Of a stretch of DNA of 64,000 nucleotides, positions 49,291 to 61,660 are shown piece after piece. Each line of letters starts with the position of its first letter. The first letter of the stretch is position 1. Where the stretch lies: the NCBI GenBank assembly GCA_973895155.1, contig OZ316896.1, positions 13,826,001 through 13,890,000 of the forward strand, given 5' to 3'. The position numbers were made by a program, and so were the translations under genes. The notes under the pieces are model-generated. The model ran no database searches, had not been told where the DNA came from, and worked only from the letters and a program-made list of their open reading frames with translations. This DNA is from Marsupella aquatica. Lineage: Eukaryota > Marchantiophyta.

Positions 49291-49911
49291 TTGGGCGGAG
49301 AACTTGACAGAGTAATGACGGAGAGGACTTGACAGAGTAATGACGGACAGACTGACTGACGGGGGAGTGGAAGGACAGTCCCGTACAGTGTAACGGGGGA
49401 GGGGGGGCACGTTTTACAGTGTCGAGAGGCTCGGTTGACAGTAGTAAGTACTGTGCTAATAAGGCCTACTAAGGGAGTGAGAGAGTGAGACGGAGCTGTA
49501 TTTTGCATTTTGGAGATGGAGGCGCTGTGCCGGAGCAGCAGCAGCAGCAAAAGGCGCAACAACATCGAGAGGAAGTCGTAAAATGACGAAGCGGATGTGA
49601 GGAGAGAGCGATCGGGAAAGGAAAAGAGAGGGACTGATCTTCGAAGGAGATCGTCGGGCGGGCTATGGCGGATGCTTCCGGGTGGCAGAGGTGTTTTTGC
49701 GGTTCTCGTTTTGGTTTGAACGAGACGGTAGGAGAAGAGCGTGAGGCGGAGGAGTCGAGGATTTCGAGAGGGCGAGGTTGAGTTGTGTGAAACGTTGTAG
49801 AGGCGGAGCGAGGGATTGTTACGGACGGATTGGAGGAGCGAAATCATCGATCGATCAGAGAGCTGAGGAAGTGGACTGAAAGAGTTGAACGAGAGGGGAG
49901 AGGAGAAGGCG

Positions 49912-51501
49912 ATGTTCGATTTGAATGAGTTGCCGGATAATGACGGGCCTGCTGCGGGAAGAGTTGCTTCGGCGTCGTTGTTCTCGTTTGCCACCGCAGG
50001 AGGGAGGGGAGGAGGAGAAGCGGGGCGAAGAGCAGCAGCGAAGGCGAAGGCGAAGAAGGTGGAGGAGTGCGACGACGACGAGGACGTCGTTGTTAGTGTT
50101 GGACGAGTAGAGGAAGAGGAGGAAGAGGAGGAAGAGGAGGAGCAGCAGGAAGATGATGATGATGATGACGACGACGATGAGGACGAGGATGTAGAAGGAG
50201 AAGAAGATGAAGAAGAAGAAGAAGAGGAGCAACGGCAGGTGTACTACACGAACGGGAACTCGACGAAACTCGTGAGTCAATTGTTGCGAGAGGATGATCG
50301 TCGTCAGGCTCACAAAGCAGGAAAGTCGAAAGAGCTGCCTCGTCAGAGTTTCTTGCGATTGGACAAGCCTACACCGGCGATTTGTTATACCAACGATTGG
50401 CAGCGCTCTGAAATGATCACTTACGACGAGAATGACGAAATTGATACCGATAATGAAGTCACGGTCGCTGCTTTGGATGCCCGTGCCATTCTTGACAGCC
50501 AGATAGTGAGCAGATTGGACTCGGCCGTATCGCTAATAGTGCCAACACAGCCAAACCCCGCCGCCGCTAGTTTTGGGATTAGTAACACTCGACCTGATAA
50601 ACTGGGACAGAGAACTGAATCATATTCCCGAAAATATTCGGACTTCACCAGTTTCCACCGCCCGCATCCTAAATGGGAAGGCGTCGTGCTAGAGAAAAGA
50701 GGAGGCAGTGACAGACTCGTTGAAGAAGAACTGAAGTTTGACTCTCGGTCATCGTTGTTACGTCCCGCGGTCGTCTCATCATCCAGGAAAGGGAAGAGAA
50801 CGAGGGAGGAAGGAAATCGCGTGACTGTAGACACCGTTCTCAAGCTCAAAAGACACGCTCGTCCGACGCCAACGCTCATCGTTGCGGATGCTTATGATGG
50901 AGCTGGACCTTCGCTATCCATGTCCCTCGATCACGATGCTCCCGCTGCCGAAAACCCGTCCTTCTCGACCCCTTACAAGAGTCCCAGCAAAGGAGAGGGC
51001 AAGGGCTCGGTGGAACGTGAGGGAACCACTTCATTGTCGCTCGGAGAATCGTCTCTCGATGGTTTCATCGAAGCGTCGGCGGTCGTGAAGCGTGCTCAAG
51101 GCCACTGGTCTCTCGGGTCGAAATCCAATCTTGGTTTGTCTTCCAATAGTGCCACAGAGAAAGGGGAAAGCGGAGACGAAGTTGACGTCAAGGCCAAGGG
51201 CAAGGCCAAGCAGCTTCATTCTGTCCCTAGAGACAAGGAAGATCAAGAAGGTCACGAACTTGGTATTGCCGGGAAGAAAGTCGAACGCGAAGGGGTACTC
51301 GGAGAGGGTGGTCGAGTGAAAGCTTTTGAGAAGCCTGTTTGGCAGGGGAAATTATATGTACAGGGTTGCAGTGCGACTGATGTCGCTGCCTACTGCTCTG
51401 TTGACCTTCAACCCACTTCAAGCTTGTGGAGCTTGCCTCCGGTTGTGACAATTGAAAATCTCGTCAATATCCAAGTGTACGTTCTGTTCCAACGTCCATA
51501 C

Positions 51502-51538
<37 letters not shown>

Positions 51539-51714
51539 TTCAGTCAGCTGAAAATTATTGCTTCTCGAGGGCGGTCTCTTATTGAAATTTATTGGTGTTT
51601 CTCGGTTTGGGCAGATTTTTCGCAGCCGCAAAACAAGCAAATGTAGTCGAACCCGTCATGCGACTGAAGCTCTTGCCCGATGCGGATGGGGTTGGACCAA
51701 GTTTCAGCTCTCTG
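49912..51714 (+). CDS. 5' exons of a large nuclear regulatory protein: DLN/EAR motif, acidic tract, possible SPOC-like domain
   Basis: Exon 49912-51476 (521 codons plus 2 nt) opens at ATG with FDLNELP, a DLNxxP-type EAR motif known in other plant proteins to recruit TOPLESS-type co-repressors. Residues about 60-115 are almost pure Glu/Asp. A long Ser- and charge-rich region follows and is probably disordered. The end, KPVWQGKLYVQG then SLWSLPPVVTIENLV, resembles the start of a SPOC domain. Donor GTACGT at 51477 pairs in phase with the acceptor before 51615. Exon 51615-51714 continues as FFAAAKQANVVEPVMRLKLL and PDADGVGPSFSSL, again SPOC-like. After 51714 (GTTTGT donor) I cannot fix the next exon. 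Nothing between 51715 and 52412 joins convincingly. The downstream block is on the same strand only 700-800 bp away and carries compatible motifs, so one gene is likely. Confidence 0.6.
51505..51536 (+). repeat. (GA)n microsatellite in intron
   Basis: About 16 GA units follow the exon donor at 51477. Read through, they would give an Arg/Glu run, which helps explain the artificially long open frame there. Confidence 0.9.
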
Positions 51715-52518
51715 GTTTGTCTTCATTATTCTCACAGCTCACTAGCAAGCCGGCCAGAATATTGTGCTATTTCCGTATTCTCTCTTTCATAGATTTGGTG
51801 CATTGCTTCTCTGTTAACTAGTATCCGTTGAGGAACTGGTCCTTCTTCCGGTGGATTTTAAGTTGGAAGGGAAGCCTATGCCTTCCATTCATAGTGTTTC
51901 GAATAGCAGTCCTGACGCCAGTGGTTGAATCCGCCTACACGGCATCTACGCAGCTGTAGCGTACCGAACTTGGCCTTCCGAGATTTTTGCCTCATCCGCT
52001 TTCCTCTAGTGTTTCTACACACACAGGAAATGCGATAAAATGTTCAATTCCACCGAAGAATTTGAGCAGATTTATCCGGTCTTACTGTTCGTTCAAATTG
52101 TATGCGATGATAGTTTTTCAAGGCTGCAGTGTGTATACTGATAGCGACATGCTTCAGTCTTCTACTGTTTGCCTTGCGTCACAGTTCTGGTGGTCACGAG
52201 TCTGTGCAAAGTGAGTCATGTGCATATTCTACCGTCAACGCCGTGATTACAGATGAGGACCGTGATTATTGAGCATGATGAATGAGTCTATGGACGGAGG
52301 AAAAACTGGTCGAGTCTTGTCTTATCTTGTCTTGACGAGGAGACGGAAATAACGATCAGGAATTTAGTTTCAAGGTTGTTTCGCTATAACGGTGAGCTGG
52401 CTCAGTAATTCTAGTGCGATTTAATGACAACAGTTTAGAGTTGCATATATGTTTTGAGTATCTGATACCATGCCGTTCATTTAATGTGAAGGTTACCATC
52501 GTTCACACGAGCTCGACG

Positions 52519-55500
52519 ATGAGAGGGAGGGCCAAAGACCAATATGGTTTACCAGAGATGCTTGGGTGGCAAACCGGATCGCGTCCCTTGCTAGACGGAG
52601 CTCCCGTATCTGCAGCAGGATCTGATTACGTCTTCATTGCCAGTCCTAAGTTGAAGCCACCTAAAGAGATCGCTGAAAGGACCTCTGCAAAGCTCTACTT
52701 GGTGCTGGGATCAAGCCTCGAACTCATTTCCACAGTGGATCGCGAGTTGTGGAGTAAGTTGCTCGAAGGGGTCGATTGGTCATGCCCTCCCGAGGACAAT
52801 TACCTTTTTGGCTTCCTGTGCATATGCGAAGAGGGGAAAGGTCGCTTTGATGAGTTGGGTCGTTCCTTTGAGGCAAAATCAAAATCATCTTCTGCTGGTG
52901 TTGATGTCTCAACCACGGAGGAGCCAGATGTTCCTCCTGGATTCCACTCAAGGAAGACGGAAGTTGTTGTAGACTGTACTGCCGATGCCAATGGGCCGGA
53001 AAGTATTGATCCAGTACAAGAAATAGTGACCTCCGAAGGTGAAGACGCTACGGTCCAAGTGGAGAGGGACGAGGAAAGAATTCTGCCAGATGGTATTCAA
53101 CCGATTATCCTCAAAGATCAGAAAGGACACAGTTTAGATAGCAATCACGAAGCCGGGTGGACGGAGAAAATCAGGGAGAGGAAAGAGAATCATAGCAGCC
53201 TTCGCCATATTCATAGTCCTACGAGAGATGACGGCCGTAAAGATCGAGATAGGCAACGAGACCGGGATCGAGATCTACGGGGCAGGGAAAAGGACAAAGA
53301 CATGAGAATCTCTAACAAAGATGGTTACAGACACTCGCACAGGTCTAGTGACAAAGCAGATTTGTCGAAGCGAGACCGATCAAAAGACAGAGAAGGCGCT
53401 AGAGTAAGGGAGACGTCACACAGAGACTCTCACCGTGATCCTACCGACAGGTCGAAGAGCGGAAGGGAGAGGATTAAAGAATTTGAGAAGCAAAAGGATC
53501 GGCAACGGGACAAAGACAAGGAAAAAGAAAAAGAAAAAGAAAAAGAAAGGGAAAGACCAATGAAAAAACGAGCTCGTTCTCCAGAGCCTGAAAAGGGTAC
53601 TATTGACGATAAAAAGTGTGTTTTGGAGTATGAGAAAGCCACGTCGAGCGCGAGACAAGAGGAGAGCGAGGCCTCACTGCTTGAGCTGTCAAAGGAGAGT
53701 AGAAAAAGAAGTAGAGTTGACACTGAGGAGGTCAACGAAACTAACGCTGCTGTGAGTAAGGTAAACGCGGTCCAGCTTGAGACTGAAGATACCAAGCTTG
53801 CACGTAGTAACTTAGAGACTGTGACCGAGCCTGTCAAGGCCGTTTCTTTTCAAGAGTTAAGACAGGCGGACGGATTAGGGCAAGGCTCATCTCGCGGACT
53901 AGTCACAAAGTCAGAGAACGTCGAATCACGGGGTGATGCAGAGACTGTCACTTCTGTGGGAAAGGTGATGCAGAAAGAGGTAGTTGATCAAGCTGATCAA
54001 AACGACCAGAACGAGACAGCTGAGAGAGTTATACAGATGGTTCAAACGGCTCAAAATGAGAACGCTGACGAAATTCCTCCTGGATTCGAAGGGCAGACTG
54101 CCAACCGCGTGTTCTCTAAACCTGCCCCTGCACACAACAGGGCTGACCGAACTCTGCCCCCGAACATCGTTGTGGGTCCTGTGCATGGCACAAATGGAGA
54201 GGCGATTGATACGACGCGGGTTGTGGATCTTGGGGCCAATATCGTCACGGTAACACAAGAAGAGAGGCAGGTGGATGGTGGAGATTCCCGGGTATTTAGT
54301 GTCGTGGATAAATGTGGAACTTCTCAGGCTGATGAGCATCCAATCAAGGGCCATAGGAAGGACGCAGGGCAGGTAGAAACCGGGGTTCATAATGTTAGGG
54401 ATGGTAAGGTTGATGTCCACGATAGGGCAGGGGTTGCACGCATTATCGAAGCTTCTGCTTCTGAACCCTCGTATAGTCCGAAGGAGGAAAAGATTAACGA
54501 CGTTGAGAAGCGGGATGATGTCCAACGGCCTAAGTCAAAGGCTCTTTCTGTTCGGGTTGACGTCGAAGGGCATAAGTCCGATGATAATGAGGTGAACCAA
54601 GATTCAGGAGTGCCACCCAGAAAATATGAGGAGGAGGCTTGCACACCTGTATTTAAGTCGGCCACTTTAGAGGGGGAGGATCAACACAGTAGCCTCTTGG
54701 GAGTTGAATCTCTCTCGTCAGCTACGGATAACGGTTCATCTCCGGATTTATCAGCTGAAGTCAGCTCTGAGACCTTGTTGGAGGGTTGTGATAAGGAGAC
54801 AAGAAGCTGGCTTGTGTCCAAACAGAGCGCGCGTTACTTTATGGAGGAGTTTGGTAAAGCATTTACTCTTCCCCTTGTTGTGTTATGTCCATCGAGAAGA
54901 CGCAAATTGGTTTACCTCGATTGGATCATTTGTCTTGCTGTCCTTATCAATATTTGACTGGACCAGCTGTGCAATCCGTAGTATTTCCATACTGTAGTGA
55001 CCTCTCAGCCAGGACAGCTACTGCCCGGTTTGGAAAGGATAACACTGTTTGACTGACTTCGGTCTGAAGGTATTGTACACTGGAGCTTTCTCTGTCTCAA
55101 TTGCATTCCCTACTGCGTTGTGGTGTAGGTGTTCGAATAAGACTCGAAGATGTCCAAGCAAAGCCCGACTCACATGCGAAACCTCCTCAAGGTACATGTC
55201 AACTTTCTCTTGGTTGGGAGTTCCTTTCATTGGTTGGAAGTTCCTTTCATTACAACGAGACGACGTTCTTTGGCTAACAGTGAAGATGGAAAATTTGAAT
55301 ATTTTCGTCATCCCATGAATGTAGTCAGTCCGAACACTGCTGTATTTATCTTGTTTGCATTTTCCTTTGTTCAAGCTTTTTCCTTCCCAGGTTGATTGCA
55401 GGTGCTGTAGTCTACTATAGACTTGGTACGAGTAAAGCAATAATACTGTGGATGAGCGGACGTCGAGTGCACAACCTCCTACATGGAATGCATTGAACTC

Positions 55501-58133
55501 ATGTTGTATCTCTTTCTTATATCTTGCCATTCATTGTTCCAGGGCCTGTTGATGTCAAGGTCTTTCTGGTAACAGAGAAATCGACAGATACAAACGAAGG
55601 AAAGTGGTTTATAAAGCAAGCGGCTTTTGTGCTGCAAGCTATTTCGTCACGTGGAGTGTTCTCGAAGTGTTTATGGTATCAAGGCCAGGTGCAGCGATAC
55701 GCTGGTGACCGGGCCCCCCCAATCCAGGTAATCGTAAAGAGATTCAAGGGAGAGGATGGAAAGAATCTGGAAAAAATACAGGAAGAAACGGGTGTTATGA
55801 TTGGTATTGTAAGGAATGGGATTGGTAACTCCTCGCGAGTGATTGGTCTTAGGCTGAAGGGCATAAGGAAGAAGGATATCCAGGAAGCAACTAAACAAGT
55901 GGAGCTCCTGTTGTCACAAGTGGCGTTACATTTTTTGAAAGGCACTCGGGCTAAACACACTGTCTCACAAGACGCTGCTCTGTTGAAGCTTAAAGTGGAC
56001 TGCTCTACCAGTACATCTCCTTCTTCAGGTATTCTGACACCAATGCAGAAAGATGTATTTGCAGCCTATTCCCCCGTCTCTCCTGTTGCCGCCCTGTCAC
56101 CTCTAGGATCTTTCAACCATAAGATGGATGAGCCTTCTATTGACGCAGCAATTACTGCCTCTTTAACAGCACCAACTTCAGTGATTCCTGATTCTACCGT
56201 CAACGGCAATCCTACTCCTGCAAACGTTGGAGATTTTGCTTCTCAATCTCATCAGTCTGAAGATGAACACCCTGATAAAGGGCGCAGGCTTCCTGATCTA
56301 GACGCCAAGTACCCTCGACCTCTTTTAGTCAGTAACCTGCCAGAGCGTGCATCAGCGTCCATGTTGAGAGAGCTGTTCGAGGATGTTTTGAAGGTGAAGT
56401 TCGGGTTACCTTCTAGCTATGAAGGGGTTTCAGACCTAATCCTGGATGTCAGATTTTCCCCTGACAAATTATGCGCCTTCGTGGAATTTTCATCAGATGA
56501 GCTTCTGCTGGAAGTATTGAAGATTTATGCTGACAACAAGCCTGCTTTCTATGGCTTGACCTTAGAGCTGGGGTCTTCGGCAAGTCTTAACAAATTGGAG
56601 AGGATGATTCTGGCTGCTCGAACTGAATCCACAACCAAGGGATTGGAATATAGTGGTGATATCATGGACTCCTTAAAACTCTCGAGGTCAAGAATTGGAA
56701 GGAAAGCTCATAACAGCGATGACCATTCCTTAAGAGTTGCGACATTACGCAGTAGCCCAGACAGTGATGGTGATGTAAGTCATGAGCGACAGTTTGGTGG
56801 TCGCGATGGAACTGGTACTTACCTGCGGGTGAGTGAGAAACCAAGTCCATTATTTTTGACAGAGTTGATGAGAAACTCATCTGCACGCTCGATACATAAT
56901 TTGTTTGAGGACATCATAAAGAAGTACATAAACCCTTCCCTTGGGAATTTCAAAGGAAGAGCGACAGTACTGGATGTTAGATTCATTCCGTCTAGGGGCT
57001 GTGCCTTTGTCGATCTAGCCACGCCTGAACTTGTAGACTTTATGTTAGACTTGCACATTCGGAGGCCTGAGATTTTTTTCCACATGAAGATGGAGATCGG
57101 ACGAAGGCCCGTGCCACTTGGTCATGGAGAAGAAGAGCCAGTCGTGAAAAGGCCGAGCCATCTTGGTCGGAATCCTCTAGTAGAAGAGTCTCACAGTTAT
57201 CCGTCTGGCAGAAGGGCCCGTGGGCGTTATCCTTCAAGCAGTCCTCCCCCTTCCAGGAGAAATGAACTGGCAGCCATGGATAACGAATACATTGATGACT
57301 ATGAGGACGATGAGGAGGACGAGAGACAACCGATTGCTTCAAGGAAGCGCAGGTCGGATCCAGAAAGGACTGTTTATGCTGATAGACTGCCTGATAATGC
57401 ATCCGAAGGCATGATAAGACGAATTTTTGAACGTGTCTTGCGAGACAACATGACAGACGAACAGCGAGAAGTGCTCGGAGATGATATTATAACAGAAGTT
57501 AGATACGTTCCAACAAAATTTTGTGCCTTCATTGTGTTTGTTGCTGAGGAGCTGACCCGGTTAGTATTGCAGCTATACAATCAAGATGAAGAAATCTTTA
57601 AAAATATGCGGTTGAAACCTCATTTTCATTCTAGAATGGAGGATTTATATAGGGAGGATCTCCATGATCGGGAAGATGGGCCAGTACATCGGGGGATGTC
57701 AGGAGATATGTCTATGGATCGCCGAAGCCACCGAGGGGTAGAGGACTATCAGAATGGTTACTCTACTGCTGAGGTTCCGGATGTTGTTCACCGCAGGAGA
57801 AACTCAGCAGCCCATCGTGCTGTTGCGGCGACGGCTTTCAAGGAAGTCGACAGGCGCAGGTCAGTATATGTGGACCGGATTCCAGAGCGATTACCAGAAC
57901 CTACAGTGAGAGACTTATTTGAAAGAGCTATGAGGCGACACAGACATGGGTACAGGTCCCACTCAGTCTCACAAGTAACGTTTTTCCGGGACAAGTTTGA
58001 TCCAGAGAAGCTTTGTGCCTTCGTAGAGCTGGAGCATGAAGATATGGTTCAAGAGTTGTTAGATATTTACTTAGAAGATGAAGAAGCTTTCACAGGTATG
58101 CGTGTTAGACCTGCAATAAAGTACGGACACTGA
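52519..58133 (+). CDS. Large RNA-binding protein: RD/KE-rich region, KH-like domain and four U2AF65-like RRMs
   Basis: Two giant exons. Exon A's open frame runs from about 52414 to 54853; the first ATG is 52519, though the true start may be upstream. Exon B is 55543-58133 (TGA). Donor TTTG|GTAAAG and acceptor TTGTTCCAG|GG are phase matched and read EEFG-PVDVKVFLV across the join. Exon A has VPPGF and IPPGF motifs and an Arg/Asp/Lys/Glu-rich stretch (about 53170-53610) like those of splicing factors. Exon B has a KH-like domain (about 55700-55920: FKGEDGKNLEKIQEETGVMI, with GEDG as GxxG loop). Four related RRM-like units follow, at about 56311-56580, 56838-57105, 57363-57625 and 57857-58120. 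Each starts with a short strand such as VYVDRIPER, has an LFE helix, and carries a CAFV or CAFI core strand. This resembles U2AF65 RRM1, so a role in pre-mRNA splicing or RNA processing in the nucleus is inferred. Confidence 0.8.
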
Positions 58134-60191
58134 TGATTCCCACAGCCGAAATGGCATTTTTGGGTTACTCGGAGTTGGTGCTTTAGGGCTACGGCAATAG
58201 AAAGCTTCTCCTAGTAGATAACTTGAGTCATATGGACAGCAGAAGAGGATGTCTCTGTGCACAGCATGAGGAGAGGATTCTGAACTGCTGGGTCAAGGTC
58301 ATCTAAGTAATTATCAGAGTACACGGCAACCACCTGAACTATTCATTAGATCTCCGAAAGACAGGGCAAGCACAGAGTTGACATTGGCGTGAAGTCCATT
58401 AATCTCGAAGAGGCTTTCCACGTTATCTACAAAGAACCATATAGACATGCTGAACAGCTGCAGGCGACCAAGCTTTCATGTACACCATTAAAATCAGGTC
58501 AGTTAAGACTTGTTGTCACTGGCAGTCCTGTGTGAGAATGCCTTCTTTTAAATCGATGGATTGCGTGAGAAAAATAAAGTTAGTGCTCAAAGACAATGGC
58601 CTGTTTGATGAATCTTAGGGTTTATGGTTGGTACGCAGACGAAAGAGTTATGTTTATGATGGGTTCAGCTGGTTACCTAATTCGCGATACTTGTTTGCTG
58701 TAAACTGATCGGCCCCCTGCATTTATGCTTTTTTTGCATTAGGTGGTGGACAATTTCGGGGTCTTGCCGGAAGTCATCGCAGTCTGTGCCCATTGCTCAA
58801 AAAGGCGTTCCAAGATAGAGCCGGAGGAGACTTGAAAACCGGGAAAGACGAGGACTCGTCAATTGTCACTCGTGATAGGATACCTGTTTCACAGCCGGTG
58901 GAACTCTTTCTACTTATTACTCTGAATCGAACTCACATTCTGCAGAGGTCTTGTACAGGAATGGATTTGGGAGTTTCCATGTGTGGGAAGAATTCATTCG
59001 TGTCCTTGGGCGATGGATACAGTCTCTTTGCAAGCTGTCTATATTGGAGTTTCGTCTCTGGATATTCCGACATCAAGGGAATACTAAAACGTGAAATCGC
59101 TGCTCGTTTCAAGGCGACTTGGCTAGAGTTTAGTAATATCAGGCTTAGCTGAAATTCTTTGTGGTCTGAATATTTTATTTGTTGGCTGCAGCCAAAGTAA
59201 CTGAATAGGAAAAATTTGAGTGGCTTTCTTTCCTTCGTATGAAGACGGGAGCAATGTAAAAAGTGCAATTGAGAACGATTTGCTTGTAAATTCTTATTGA
59301 CCATAAATTTTCTCGAATAGACTTGTCTACTTGGGGACTAGTTGATTACGGGCATGTGTACTTCTCAGAAACCTTTTCGTGTGTGTGAAATCAAGATACT
59401 GATTAGTGGAGGAGCATCTGCCTCATGTGGCTTGTATCGATTGGTGCGCGATAGGAATGTCTGGTAAACGAATTGGTAGTACCTACGAGTAGTGGGCTTG
59501 AAGTGCGCGATCAGTCGTCAGTGACCCAACCAGATGCAGAGCAGCCATGGAACTTGGACGTTTTTGCCAAGTTTGTCTAGTGCTCAGGGAAGTGTTCCGC
59601 TGAAGATCTAGACGCACCTAAACAGCATCAGGACGGATACAGAAGTTTGAATTCACTAGAACTGATGCTCTCAGCATAGAGGTTGCTAACCCCATCATTG
59701 GTGGCCTCGCCAAACTTGAACTTCGGTCATTTTTTTCTGTCTCTGCAGCCATGGCGAGAACTCTTCGTGGTGACATAGTAAGATATGAATCATTCTGTGA
59801 GTAAATCTAGCACAGAGTAGAGTTCACGGCCTGGCCCCAGAGAGATTAAAAAATGAGTAAGGGCTAAGGGCACTGGTCTAGAGTGAAGCCTCTGATAGTC
59901 ACTCTAGCCAAGCTGGTATTTGAAATGAAATTAACTTCTTTTTGTTCTCAATAATTTATAATTTTGGATGTTCTCAAAAGTCTTTTAACATCCAAAGTAC
60001 TGGCATCAGGCTAGTACGAAGTGTCAAGCAAACATCACTTTGTTTTTACTCACCAGAAACCTACAAGTGTACGCAAGATTGAAACAATCCAAAAGAGAGG
60101 CTCCAATGACTACAAGACAATAATTACTTGTGTTTGAAATTTTCTTGTTGGCATTTATGGACTCCACATAGCAATTTGAGGAACATTCCAG
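58134..60191. other. 3' flank of the large RNA-binding gene
   Basis: The first several hundred bases are probably 3' UTR. An open frame at 58793-59152 (119 codons) has no recognisable domain and I do not call it a gene. Confidence 0.45.
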
Positions 60192-60350
60192 GATTGCAAA
60201 GTTGGAAAAAAATATTTTGTGACAAGTGATGTAGCTCAAGTTACTACTGTAGCTCCTTAAGGTTCACCTAAACCAATCCAGAATTGCAAAGTTGGAAAGA
60301 ATATTTTGTGACAAGTGATCTAGCTGATGTTACTGGGTCTTTAAGATTCA
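60192..60350 (+). repeat. Short tandem duplication, about 92-bp period
   Basis: ATTGCAAAGTTGGAAA and ATATTTTGTGACAAGTGAT occur at 60193 and again at 60285, with similar flanks (TTCACCT(A/C)AACC). Confidence 0.8.
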
Positions 60351-60429
60351 CCTCAACCACATTTTAAAATTTTCTATGTATATAGCAGTGTTCTGTTTGT
60401 AGTGCATTGTGTGAATTTACTGCCCTGAA

Positions 60430-60545
60430 GGATGAGACTCAGCTTGAATTTTGAGGGGTTGTTATTGCCCATAACGTTTGAGAAACACTACCTTAATACA
60501 CTTAAAGGTCTAAGAGATTTAATATTTTTACTAATTTTAGTAGAA
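60430..60545 (+). repeat. Diverged fragment of the 28.3/42.3-kb element
   Basis: GCTTGAATTTTGAGGGG, then CCCATAACG, TAATACACTTAAAGGTCTAAG and ACTAATTTTAGTAGAAC follow the order of the segment at 28566-28670 with substitutions. Confidence 0.4.
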
Positions 60546-61407
60546 CTTGAAGAGAATCTTTCCTAACCAGGTGATCTGAATCTTGACCCAGAATGCCCTG
60601 AAAAATACAAAAGGACAAATCATGAAGGGCATTAAGAAAATGATTCACACACTTTTATACACAAGCCAGGAGCACCAAAAACCAGCAACCAAAGGAGGAA
60701 AATACTTTTGGAACCCGACTGGCCACAGGGGACAACCCAAGCAAGAGCCACAAGCACAACAAGAGATACCAACCACACAAGTCAAGGACAAGAGACCATC
60801 TTGGGCCTTGAATTGGAACTAATCAGCCACAATTTGTCAATCCAAATGTGGATCTAGAGAGCTCTCTGGTCAATGAATCTCTAAGTGGCAGGACAATAGA
60901 ACTCTCTTTCTTTATATCTTGAAACCACTTTTACTCTAAAACTTAGAAATTGTGTCTACTTTAACAGTTATTGTTTCACTTTTTAATTTCACAACGTGAT
61001 TTAGTTTTAACCTCTTAATTTCATCTTTACTTACTGAAAATTGAGTACTTGACAACATTTCAGCTCAACATCACTTATTTTGCATCATTTACTTTTGACA
61101 ACGTTGTGCATAGCAGAGGCATCGGGCTAGTGATTACATAAAAACTAATAAGCAGATCCAGTTAACCTAAGATTATAAATACCCACCCACTAGCCCCATG
61201 ACCCTTTGGTTGAAAGTAAATAGATATGAAGAAAAATCTTGCACAATAAATTTTATATGCATTTTGGTTAGTCTTTGCCCCATATTTGTTTTTTATCCAT
61301 ACTCATTTCACAGTTTTGTCTTTATTCAGAGTCAATGTCACTTTTGTCCATCATCATTTAAAATTTTGACATTATTGAACCTCAGTATCAGTTTTGTCTG
61401 TAATGGG
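60546..61407. other. Intergenic, no supported feature
   Basis: Short frames without family resemblance. No RNA gene was seen. Confidence 0.4.
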
Positions 61408-61660
61408 AGTCACTGTCTTCACTCTAGATTGGAGTTATGGTCTTCACTCTAAGACCGGAGTTACGGTCTTCACTCTAGACCCTTCACTCTAGACCTATGG
61501 AGTTATGGTCTTCACTCTAGACCTTTCACTCTAGACCTAGGCACTTAAGAGTAGGCGCTTCACTCTAGACCTTTCACTCTAGACCTAGGCACTTAAGAGT
61601 AGGCACTTCACTCTAGACCTTTCACTCTCGACCTAGGCACTTAAGAGTAGATTTCAGTTG
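61408..61660 (+). repeat. CTTCACTCTAGACC minisatellite
   Basis: There are at least ten copies of TTCACTCTAGACC, first spaced by GGAGTTATGGTC and then in a roughly 45-bp higher-order unit with TAGGCACTTAAGAGTAGGC. It lies 400 bp upstream of the POP4 start codon. Confidence 0.85.

Noticed and set aside
49170-50313. Long minus-strand open frames (274 and 152 codons)
   Set aside because: They are antisense shadows of the purine-rich leader and the Glu/Asp-rich exon of the plus-strand gene; poly-Leu/Ser/Phe composition follows from the GAG/GAT repeats.
51826-51930. Possible SPOC-completing exon reading EELVLLPVDFKLEGK
   Set aside because: Its phase does not fit the strong donor at 51715 and it ends in a stop; kept only as an unresolved point.
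53416-54525. Minus-strand open frames of 80-199 codons
   Set aside because: Opposite strand of the RD/KE-rich exon; low-complexity Phe/Ser/Leu content explains the openness.
55018-55530. 170-codon minus-strand frame
   Set aside because: Lies wholly inside the intron between the two large exons and has no recognisable domain.
58793-59152. 119-codon frame downstream of the RNA-binding gene
   Set aside because: No ATG context, splice chain or domain; more likely 3' flank.
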